DNA of 64,000 nucleotides, taken from assembly GCA_936450465.1 (NCBI GenBank), contig OW388301.1, forward strand, positions 21,433,523 to 21,497,522, read 5' to 3'. The position numbers were made by a program, and so were the translations under genes. Every line of letters starts with the position of its first letter. Within the stretch, counting starts at the first letter, position 1. The stretch comes from Gibbula magus. Lineage: Eukaryota; Mollusca; Gastropoda; Trochida; Trochidae. Shown piece by piece: positions 1 to 10,900 of the stretch. The notes below the pieces were generated by a model. That model did no database searches, had not been told where the DNA came from, and saw only the letters and a program-made list of their open reading frames with translations.

Positions 1-266
1 TTTCCGAACGGTAGGAAGATGTAACCAAACTAATATCTCTAGTAGTCCTCAGTACTCAGTAATCCGAACATTTCACTATCCCAACGTTTTTTATGAAAAA
101 CCGAAGCGTTCGGATTATCTAGGCCTGACTGTATATGTTTGCAAAAATTGTAATTTTGAAAATATTGTCCAAACAGCGATGTGATACATGATATATCAAA
201 CACATAATATAGCCCGCTATGATTTAAGATATTGAAGTGGATTTATTAAATGAAGCAGAGACTTTT

Positions 267-354
267 CAGTGACGGATCCAGGACATTTGAAAGGGTGGGG
301 GAAAAATGCAAAAATTGTTGAAATTGTTGACTACCCCTCCCCGATCCACCACTG
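267..354. mobile_element. Mini hAT-like MITE
   Basis: CAGTGACGGATCC ... GATCCACCACTG form roughly 13-bp inverted ends of an 88-bp element. A related end (CCTGGATCCGCCACTG) lies at about 18450-18466 beside a poly-G tract. Confidence 0.6.
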
Positions 355-1160
355 CTTTTAACATTGCAATTGTTTGCTTGTATAGTGAAGAACTGGTTTT
401 GGGAACAACCTTGAGTCATAACATACAATGTAAGAAGAACACAAATCTGTTGTAAGTCAGTGTTTGAGTCATTGGATTGCATTGGACAACCAGTTTCTTT
501 TTGGAAAACAGTCTTCTGCTACATATGGCTGTGAAGAAGCTAAATGCTCAAACAATTGGGTAATGGAGTTGAGTTTCCATAATGTCAGACATCTGGCTGC
601 ATCAAGGATTTTTATTCCCATGGCTCCAAAAATCTCTTGATTGTGTAACCACATGTTGCCTTGTTTTGTGCTAAAAATAAGCAGCCAATAACATTACTTA
701 AAATCAAGAAATATTTGTAGACAGTATCGCGACGATCAAATTTGAAATCATGACATTTCATTGGCTGGCAACGTTCAAGCTTTATATGAGTTACCTGAAC
801 CATCAGTTAAAGGGAGGGTTCTATCGGGGTATTTTTTGTGGAAACGAAATTTGAGAGGATGTCCCCGTTTACACATATATGCTGTTAGTACATGATTAAA
901 ACACAGTCAAATTGAAAGATATTAATGAAGTTAATACTTTGATGAGTTTAAATTTCACAACTTGATAAAGACAAGCACACATTTGTTGAAAAATCAAAAC
1001 AATGAGAATTGAAGCCATTCATCGGCGCTAAATTCAGCATGCAGGGAAAATTTTGCTACGGCATAACATCATATTGTTTATTGGTTTTATGATATTTTAA
1101 GTGTTAACATGTTAATATTCTATCAGTGTATATGTGTTATTATTACAAAAAATCAAAATT
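355..1160. other. No recognisable gene
   Basis: A/T-rich; short open frames only; no repeat recognised. Confidence 0.5.
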
Positions 1161-1229
1161 GAGTTAAATATAGCGTGTTTTCCTTTCGCGAAATGCCAAG
1201 AAGCCAAAATGGCGGATACTGCCGACAGA

Positions 1230-1385
1230 TTGGCGATAGAACTTTCCCTTTAAAAGGAGGTGGAAGTGTTCACGAGGACAAATACTACTACTTGTCAAAG
1301 CTAGCTCAATCCATTCTGAGTGTTCCATCAACATGTGTTCCATTAGAGTTGGAGATGAAGAAGACAAATATTTATGGATGATCAA
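1230..1385 (+). pseudogene. Possible hAT C-terminal (hATC-like) remnant
   Basis: The frame reads HEDKYYYLSKLAQSILSVP and ends at TGA near 1380. The LSKLAQSILSVPST pattern recalls the 'LAK.iL.iP.s' segment preceding the hATC motif, but the ERxFS signature does not follow. Short and weak; it could be chance. Confidence 0.2.
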
Positions 1386-1534
1386 CTTCTTTATTTACAA
1401 TAGCGGCGCTTCGGTATAGATCCTTATACTGTTATCAAGCTGGATATATATATACCCTGGTAGTCACTGCAACCAATGGTGCCGTGTCCAGATATGTTAG
1501 ACAGATTAATCTTCCTAAAAAAAAAGAACTTTAA

Positions 1535-1887
1535 AGGGGCAGTAGCATGTTTTTTGCAAAATTTATTTTTCAAATTTCCCATTTATAATGATAGTTTATG
1601 TCATTTAAAGTAACTTTAGAGGGTAAAACATCTTATTACACAAACCAATTATCTGTAGTGGTAAAAACTATGTTGCGTATAAAGCAAAAATTGCATAGCG
1701 GCCATTTTATTGTGAACACAATTTATTATTTTGTATTACAAAAACGATGCTCATGGCTTTACCGAAACATGTACACTCATTTTGAACTTTATTTTCCGAA
1801 GAGAGAAGGATGTTATACCATTGGGGAAATTATTTTTTAAATACATTTCATCAACTTATTTGAGCAAAAAAATGTGCTTCTGCCCCT
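1535..1887. mobile_element. TTAA-flanked MITE, family 1
   Basis: Ends AGGGGCAGTAGCA and TGCTTCTGCCCCT are flanked by TTAA on both sides. An inverted second copy is at 22280-22651. The TTAA target and TIR suggest a piggyBac- or Kolobok-mobilised element. Confidence 0.8.
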
Positions 1888-1891
1888 TTAA

Positions 1892-2873
1892 AGGTGCATC
1901 CATTGTGTTTCATAAAATTGTATTTGCCTTTAATACATGCCAAAATACAATATGTGCTGATGTCAGTTCAATTAATTTCACTCAACTTGCATATATTGTT
2001 ATAAGTTCATCCCCAATCACCAAATATATAAGAGTTACTAGTTTTCAATTAAAATCTAGCAATTTCATTGTGCAGAAACCAAAACTACACTTTCCATTTA
2101 CATGCACAGTAGTTATAAGACCTATTAAACATTATCAACTTAGAGTTTTCTTTTAGTCTGTTGTAAATAAGTTTCCAAAATTCCGTTTGACTAATTGACG
2201 TGCGCCCCACACGCTGTGCATTGTCCGGTGTTCGATCAGAAACCTTTGTATCGCCGGTATAGGGCCGACTAAGATCAAAATGGCAATTTTCGGCAACAGT
2301 CAGTACTTCTCGATAAAATAACGATTATAACGTTAAGCATATGCAGGCCCGAAGCAACAGGGGGGGTGCTTAGCCCCCCCACAAATTTTAGGGAGAATTT
2401 TTTTTTGCTCTCTATTCAAAAGTGTTTTTCAATCTGAAAGACATTGCAAATAACTTCGTGAAAGAAATGAAAAACATAATTTTCACTTAAAGAAAATTCT
2501 GATGATGTACGTAACGTTTCCTATGTTACAAGTATCGTGTCTGACGTATCTAAATGGACAATGACAATAAACACAACTGGCTTTATTCACTACGTAAAAA
2601 GTGAAGACAGGATGTATACTAAAGGAAAATTCTGATCGTGCAATGGATGTTCGAGTATAACTCATAATGCGCAGACAATTACTTTCGAATACGAGTAAGT
2701 TTCAGTACGAAGCTGTACTGTATCCAGTATTAAAAAGAAGTTAAAGTTTTAAGTATCTGAATAACAATTAATACAGATAAGGTGCATCCATCCAACCCCC
2801 CCGCACCCCCCCACTTCGGAAATTGGTGCTACTGGCCTGATATGTGACCCCAAACAACACAATGGATGTACCT
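1892..2873. mobile_element. TTAA-flanked MITE, family 2, with a nested insertion
   Basis: Starts AGGTGCATCCATTGTGTTTC and ends ACACAATGGATGTACCT, with TTAA on both sides. The intact copy at 11479-11968 shows that the 500-bp excess here is an insertion at 2344-2839. Confidence 0.8.
2344..2839. mobile_element. Nested TIR element with ATATG target duplication
   Basis: Ends CAGGCCCGAAGCA and TGCTACTGGCCTG. ATATG is present on both sides (2339-2343 and 2840-2844), and the uninterrupted sequence is visible in the sister MITE at 11479-11968. It contains C/G homopolymer runs near both ends. Confidence 0.75.
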
Positions 2874-3527
2874 TTAACGTTTGATAAGACTGTTTTGAGA
2901 TCATGAACTTGACTGAAAAGTTATAATGTGAATCTCGGGTCAGGTCACTGTTGATATGATATCTTGTGAACATAATCTAAACAGAGTTCAGTGTTCCACT
3001 TTCTGTCTCTCAGTGTTTCTTTTAGCGGCAGAAAAGATAACAAGACAACATAACAATCTTTTATTGTTTAAAGTTTCATGTGTTAATTGTTCTTTAAAGT
3101 TTGCTGTTGATTATCTGAAGTTCAGAACACTGTCAGGTTTGATGCATCTCTGACTCCGACTGTTGTTGACAATTAGAAATACTTGCCAAATATAACCATG
3201 TTATGTTTTTGACAAGATACTTTAAACCTTCATTATTGAGTTGTGTTTCTGAAACATAACATAATGAACAATGCAAATTTACAATTTCTCAAAGTCTCAA
3301 AATATGATGAACAAAATGTTGAACAGCTGTCAGTTGTCAATATTTTCACTATTTTGACATGTAGAGTGAAGTCAAGAATGTGAATTATGTCAAGAGAAAA
3401 AGTGTTAACAAAATGAACATTAATCCAAAATCTATTTATGTTATATGTTATTTATTTCTGTTGTGCCAAAATAAATCAATTATGATCAACTCTATGGGGG
3501 TTTCTTTTATGAAAAGTATCGTGATAC

Positions 3528-3592
3528 ATATCGGATCATGACCTCAGTATCGTGATACGTATTGGATTGGTGTATCGTCCCAGCCCTACACT
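3528..3592. repeat. hAT-like terminal fragment
   Basis: TATCGTGATACATATCGGAT ... CGTCCCAGCCCTA resembles the end of common hAT elements starting TAGGGCTGGGACGAT. The other end was not found. A related GCAATAT-repeat stretch is at about 40600-40690. Confidence 0.4.
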
Positions 3593-3636
3593 GGTTACGC
3601 AATCTGAGGATTCATAGAGCCATGCAGATATGATAT

Positions 3637-3945
3637 AATAATAATAATGATAATTTTAATGCCTAATATTCAACACATTGCTGTTCAGTATACATGACGT
3701 ACATTATTACCCTGAAGAAATTGTACTTTCGGTGCCTCAATTAAGTGCTCAACGTGACTGTATAGGTCTGATCAGGTACCCATTAAGACAGCTGGGTGGA
3801 CTGAGTGCAATGTGGATGAAGTGTCTTGCCCAGGGGCACAACACAGTATGATATCAAGTCACAAATTTTTGGTGTCGCCATCAGGATTTGAACCCGGACC
3901 TTTGGCATGAGGAACAGCACGCTAACCACTACACCACTGTTCCCA
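3637..3945 (-). mobile_element. tRNA-derived SINE, second family
   Basis: On the minus strand an RNA polymerase III head (box A CGTGCTGTTCC-flanked GTGGTTAGCG, box B GGTTCAAATCC) is followed by a conserved body (GTGTTGTGCCCCTGGGCAAG) and a TTA-rich tail at 3637-3650. Confidence 0.8.
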
Positions 3946-3962
3946 CAATATCTGATAGAGCA

Positions 3963-4276
3963 GGGGCGGGATAGTGCAGTGGATAGCGCGTTCGGCTTCG
4001 GATCAAGAGGTCCGGGGTTCGATTCCTGCTAGGGGCACGGCAACTTTGTCTGCAGTAGAGAACTGTTCTACACGCAGTCAGGTTTGGGTGCAATGCTACA
4101 CTGAATTTCAGCGTAGTACGACCAATGGTTCACTAGTTCCAGCCACTGCTCGCAGGTTTCACCGCAGTGCATAGCCACATGGCGTTGCGGGCTTTCTCCC
4201 TGCCATAATACTAGCAGCCGCGATATAAGTGAAATACTCTTGAAAGCAGCGTTAAACCCCAACTCACTCACTCACT
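3963..4276 (+). mobile_element. tRNA-derived SINE, main family
   Basis: Box A TAGTGCAGTGGATAGCGCG and box B GGTTCGATTCC, then a conserved body (TTTGTCTGCAGTAGAGAACT, GCATAGCCACATGGCGTTGC) and the tail GCGTTAAACCCCAACTCACT. Confidence 0.9.
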
Positions 4277-4432
4277 TTGATGGGGCAGGATGAATATTTG
4301 ATAAACAGTATCTTCTCGGAGAAAGGTTTCAGTCACAACTAGCCTGGAGGTAGCACTAAATTAATAATTGGGTATTTCAGTTGAGTTTGATGTTTCAATA
4401 TTAGATGTCTTATCTCCTCTTGTTTTGACCAG

Positions 4433-4474
4433 GTGTACAAGTGAAGTCACTCGTCCTCCAGTTCCCTATCGTCA
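4433..4474 (+). pseudogene. Truncated duplicate of the 4936 aminotransferase exon
   Basis: The intron tail and first 42 bases of the exon at 4936 recur here, including the acceptor (TTTTGACCAG) and the codons for VQVKSL.LQFPIV. Homology stops near 4474 and a SINE begins about ten bases later. No donor is present, so it cannot act as a complete exon, but its acceptor is intact. Confidence 0.8.
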
Positions 4475-4483
4475 TTAATACTG

Positions 4484-4816
4484 GGAGGCGGGATAGCGCA
4501 GTGGTTAGTGCGTTTGGCTTCGGATCAAGAGGTCCGGGGTTCTAATCCTGCCAGGGGCACGGCAACTTTTGTCTGCAGTAGAGAACTGTTCTACACGTTG
4601 TAAGGATTGGGTGCAATGCTACACTGAATGTCAGCGTATTATCACCCATGGTTCGCTAGTTCCAGCCTATGTTCGCAGGTTTCACCGCAATGCATAGCAA
4701 CATGGCGTTGCGGGCTTTCTTCCTGCCATAATACTAGCAGCCGCAATATAGGTGAAATACTCTTGAAAGCGGCGTTAAACCCCAATTCACCTCACCTCAC
4801 CTCGCCTCACCTCACC
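4484..4816 (+). mobile_element. tRNA-derived SINE, main family
   Basis: Full-length copy with an extended CTCAC tail. Together with 3963-4276 it alternates with two copies of the intron/exon segment at 4320-4474 and 4817-4980. Confidence 0.9.
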
Positions 4817-4935
4817 ACAGGGAAAGGTTTTAGTCACAACTTGCCATGGAGATAGCGCTAAATTAATAAGTGGGTATTTCAATTGTGTTTGATGTTTCAG
4901 TATTAGATGACTTATCTTCCTTTGTTTTTGACCAG

Positions 4936-7900
4936 GTGTACAAGTGAAGTCCCTCCTCCTCCAGTTCCCTATCGTCAGTGAAGATGATGTGTGCAGACAG
5001 TACGAGGAATTCTTTAAAGCCAATCCAAACATCAGAATCACAGTCATAGGTGAGATTTTGATATTCATAGAATGTATTCAATAGATGCTGTAGTTGTGCC
5101 ATTTTAAGATTTTTATCATATCATATCTTCAGTACCAAAAGGTCTAGAGAGCTGAAATGTTGTGTGGAGACTCCTTGGCCAGTGGGGATTCCAAATTGTA
5201 GATTTTGTCACCCTGTGACCCAAAAAGGGTCACAACCTTAAAAACCTATCGTCATCTTCTTCTACAGTTCCAAAAGGTCTAGAGAGCTGAAAAGCTGTGT
5301 GCAGTCTCCTTGGCCAGTGGGGATTCCAAATTGTAGATTTTGTCACCCTGTGACCCAAAAAGGGTCACAACCTTAAAAACCTATCATCATCTTCTTCTAC
5401 AGTTCCAAAAGGTTAAGAGAGCTGAAAAGTTGTGTGCAGACTCCTTGGCCACTTCTCATGGTTTTATTATCCCCCGCCACGAAGTAGAAGGGGGATATAG
5501 GTTTTGGCTCCGTCCGTCTGTCAGTGTTTCTGTCCGTGCGTCCGTCCGAGATAAAGGGGACAGCTTTTCTCAGAAACCATTTAAGATAGGGTTACCAAAT
5601 TTGATGTGTTGCTTGAAGGCATAAATACCTTGATGGAGTTCGAAAATGAGAAGCGTGCAAATATTTGTTTCTGAGTTATTGCCCTTGTTCCGTATTTTTG
5701 GACTTTGTTCGTGGTATCCCCAAAGGGGACAGCTTTTCTCAGAAACCATTTAAGATAGGGTTAACAAATTTGATGTGTTGCTTGAAGGCATGAATACCTT
5801 GATGGAGTTCGAAAATGAGAAGCGTGCAATTATTTTTGCCAGAGTTATTGCCCTTGTTTCATATTTTTGGACTTTGTTCATGGTATCTCCAAAGTCGACA
5901 GTTTTTCTCAGAAACTATTTAAGATAAGAGAACCAAAATTGGTGTGTTGCTTGAGGGCTAACATACCTTGATGGAATGAAAATGAGTAATGCACAATTGT
6001 TTTGAATTATCGCCCTTTTTCCAATTTCTTGGCTCTGGCAGGGGATGTTGATGACTATGTCTTCTTGTTTTCATTATAATAAAGGAAATGTTATTTCCCT
6101 TCTGTAGTCTTACATGTCACCAGTATTACAATATTTATGGCTTCATTGTTCAAATAGCTCAAGGGGTTGGGATAGTGCAATGGTTAGCGCGTTCGGCTTC
6201 AGATCAAGAGGTCCGGGTTCGAATCCTGCCAGGGCCAAGACAACTTCGTCTGCAGTAGAGAACTGTTCTACACACAGTAAGGTTTGGGTACAATGTTACA
6301 CTTAATTTCAGCGTAGTACCACCCATGGTTTCCAGCCAATGCTCGCAGGTTTCACCGCAATGCATAGCTACATGGCGTTGCGGGCTTTCTCCCTGCCATA
6401 ATACTAGCAGCCGCGATATAAGCAAAATACTCTTGAAAGCAGCGTTAAGCCACAACTCACCTCACTCAAATAGATCAAGTGGCATGAAATTCTACCCGGA
6501 TACACAGGTAGAATGGGGTTAAAATTGCAAAATTCCAAATTCGAAAAATTATGTCAAAATTTAAAAAAAATCAAATGGTCCTTTAAATTGTTTGCTCAGA
6601 CTATTTACTCACTTCTTCATCAGGTGGAATGACAAGAAAATCTATTTTATGATGTTAAATATTTTCAATTTTACAAGATCACATCACTAGCCCATCTGCC
6701 GTGTTGATGCCGGTTGAACGTCTGATCAAGATAAGTCACAAGTACGGGGCTCTGGCGTTGGTAGATGGCGCTCACTCTCCAGGACAACTCCCCCTCGACT
6801 TCAGAAACTCAAAGACGGACTTCTACACAGGTATTTATGCTTCAGTTTTCAATACTGGAATATGACACAATGGTTATATCTAAGTTCTTCTCAAACTGTC
6901 GGTCCAGATGGGTTTTCAGGGGGATGCTTTACTTTAACGCTTTTCTGAGAAATCAACATCTCAAACATTTCACAACCAAGCCCACCCTACAAGCTTGCTT
7001 AGTGGCTTAGTGGCTTAGGCTTTAGTAGGTGTGTGTAGCTTAAATGTGCTAGAAATTATCTCCCTTATATTGTAAGTATAAAACGTTACAAGTATCCACT
7101 CCCCCTGGGCACAAACTCCTTTGAAGTTTCACAACACAGTCACATGTTTTGACACTTGTTAACTGCAGGCAATGGCAGGGGCGCATACAGCTTTTTGAGA
7201 AAGATGGGGTGCACATTGCGTTATTGTTACAGCAGATTAAAGAGCCATCAAGGATGTTGATGAACATAAAAGAAAATTGCCAAAATCTATCTCGGTAAAA
7301 TATACACACTTAATTTTACCCAAATATGTTCGACCCAATGTAAGCTGAGAAATTGCACTAATAAGTAAAGGTGTTTTCCAATCTAAATATAGATCCAGTC
7401 TATTATTTTCAAACGCAAAGCATTGTGGTCTAACTCCCACACTGAATGTACAAAGACACGAAAGAATAACAAAGTTTAAGAGCAATGAAAGAAATTGAAA
7501 TGTATAAATTTTGGCGGTTATATATTTACCATTTTATTATGTCCCCCGAAATTTTTCCGGGAGACATAATGTTTTCGCCTCCGTCCGTTATTCTGTTATT
7601 CCGTTATTCCGTTATTCCGAAATGCTTTCTTTTCCGGGCCTTATCTCAAAAACCGTTCAATATTTTTTCACGAAACTTGCTATGTAGTTAGACCTAGTGG
7701 TGGAGTGGTGCCTTTTGCTATTTTGGTTATTCTGAATTTTTAATTTTTTCTGGTTTCCATGGAAACAATTTGACCTTAGTGCAAATTGGGGGTAGGGACC
7801 TTTTCCGGCCTCTATTTCAAAATCTATTTAGTATTTCTTTACGAAACTTGGTATGTGGTTAGACCTATTGGTGGAGTGGTGCCTTTTGCTATTTTGGTTA

Positions 7901-10900
7901 TTCTGAATTTTTAATTTTTTCTGGTTTCCATGGAAACAATTTGAACTTAGTGCATATTGGGGGTAGGGACCTCTTCCGGCCTCGATCTCCAAAACCGTTC
8001 AATATTTGTTCAACAAACTTTGTATTTGCTTAGACCTAGTGATAGAGTGGTGCCTTTTGCTACTTTGGCTATTCTGAATTTTTTATTTCTCGTTATTTAT
8101 GCAGTATTGAATTTAGTGCTTAGCATAAGTGAAAAATAAGGGTAATATGACTAGGTTGGATTGAAAATTGGAGCGGGGGACATCACAGTATCAGAAATTG
8201 GAATAATTGTTTTACCCAACTAGGTATTTTGCTTGAATTTTATAATTAATGAGAGTAAAAGTATGTCATAATTTGCTGGTCTTATCTCAATAAGAAGTAC
8301 ATTAAACAGGCCCTAATTTGTATATTATCAGGACATTTAGAAACATTGTTTCTAAGATGCCTAGCGGTTAGAACAATCGAAAAATAAGTACTTTATCAGA
8401 CGATAAAGGTATAGTGTTTTTTTAATGACGTAACAGTCGAATGACGTTCCGCTGTTCCACTGTTCCACACCGCTCCCTCGTGATCAAGTGTGCCCATGGT
8501 GACATAACGTCGATTCCCCTCAACCGCCTGAACTCTTACATCGCAACCAATAAAACGTGTACTCCTTTCCATGGTTTGCAACTTCTGCAGGCGGTCAAAA
8601 TTAGCAGTGGGACAATGAACATCAATTTTTATGATAGCAGCAAACATTTGAACTCTTACATCGCAACCAATAAAACATCTACTCCTTTCCATGGTTTGCA
8701 ACTTCTGCAGTCGGTCAAAATTAGCGGTGGGACAATGAACATCAATTTTTATGATAGCAGCAAACATTTGAATTTAGACAAATTACGTTCCGTTACCACG
8801 TTTACCCACAATTCTTTTTGGAATGTTAGTCACGCGATCTTAGGGGGTGGGTTTTACACATAGAATAGCCGTCCATTGGCCCTGTTCATGGATTATTAAT
8901 ATAAAGAATGTAAATGATATTTTTTATTTCAAAATTATGTGAAGCAGATTGTCACCTGTATCTGATCATTTGCATCTTAGAAAAGAAATAAATATCATTG
9001 TACCCCAATGTGTTTTGTAATAAAGTATAGATTTGCCCTTAGCTAGTATTACGTCTAAAAAATCAATCCTACTTACACCTTGTGCTTTACCTATAATAGT
9101 TCAGGGCAAAACTATACTTTATTACAAAACACATTTGGGGTACAGCAAACTTTATTTCTTAATTATAAAGCAATCATCACATTCGGTAATGTGTGACAAG
9201 GGTAACTTGCAAGAGAAGCACGTGCATCACATGGGTTGTAATGGCGACTTGCCATGAGCCTTCACGCTTCGGAAGTGTTGGCTGTTGTGAAGTACGTTTT
9301 ACGCAATAAAGGGGATTCTTTTTTATATGACGTAAGATACCCTTAGATACCCTACTTGAAGGGGTACTTCTTTTTTAAACCAAATTTCATTACATTGTTG
9401 TGATATGAAAATTATTTATCACATGTCATGTTGTAGATAAAAGATTTCTCTGGCGAAGTTTATTTTCCACAATTTTTATTTTATTTGAAACACTAACATC
9501 CTTGATGGCTCTTTAAATGTCACCTTTTGTCTGACAGGAAATCTCCATAAATGGCTGTTCACTCCACGGGGCTGCGCTCTCCTTTATGTTAAGCGAGATC
9601 ACCACAGCTGGGTCAAACCGCTGGTGACCTCATGGAACCATTACAATAGCCTTGACGACCAATTCTTCCTGTGTGCAACCAATGACCACTCTCCTTACAT
9701 CACGGCCAAGTACAGTCTGGAGTTCTACAAACGGATCGGGGGCATGGTAGGTTGAATAATACGGTTATCATCTATTGGTTTATCATGTTTTAAAATAAAG
9801 GTTTGAAAACTAGCTAAGCCCTGAAGAGTAATTTTTAGCTCATCAGGCCTGAAAGGCCCGCTGGCCTAAGGGCATGGGATGGCGTCTGTCCATCCGTCCG
9901 TCCGTAAACTTTTCACTTTTTCGACTTCTTCTCCAGAACCAATGACTCTAGAAGGCTGAAATTTTATGTACAGACTCCTTGGCCAATGGGGATTTTAAAT
10001 TGTAGATTTGGTGACCCTGTGACCCCAAATAAGGGCCCCAGGAGTCATAACCTAAAAAGCTATTTTCTCTTCTTCTCCAGAACCAATGACTTCAGAGAGC
10101 TGAAATTTTATGTGCAGACACCTTGGCCAATGGGGATTCTAAATTGTAGATTTGGTGATCTTGTGACCCCAAATATGGATCACAGGGGTAACCACTTAAA
10201 ACAGCTGTTTTAATGAGCTGTGAAGATAATGAGATTTTATGTGCACTTCATATGTCAGCTTAAGAGTAATACTACATTATGGACATGTTTGATGTAATCA
10301 ATGTGAAATTAGAACTATTGAATAGCCTATGAACTGAATATTGTGACAGGATGCATAGGAACAAATTGAAAAAGGGTTAAGAAATGTGTTATTGTACATT
10401 AGATATGTGAACTAAATATGACTGGTGATGAAGTAAGATAAGACTATTAAAACTAGCTACATGAGTTTCTAATACCACATCTTCTTTTCCAATAAAGACA
10501 ATAAATAAAGATGGGGTAAACAAAATTTAAGATATATAATTTACTGGCTGTGAGTCCAGGGTCTGCGTGTTGTGTAATTGCAGGTGTTGACCTGGGGAGT
10601 GACCACTCCCTGGCAGAGATGCAAACAGCAGCTAATACACAGAGGTTTCGGGTTACTTCTCTGCTGTGTTACTGATTTAGTCTTACACTCAGATGCTCAA
10701 CATCCTCGATAATCCAGCGCTATTGTTCCGATAAATCTACACACAAGCGCTGGAAAACAGTAAGGGTATTTATCCTTAACCTAGTAACCTCCCTTCGCAA
10801 TGACTCAGCGAAACGCTTGCTTTCTAACAACCAATGAGATCACCTGAAATCAAGGGTGAAATAACAAGCACTCTCGTGTCAGGATCTTGGCTTTCGCAGA

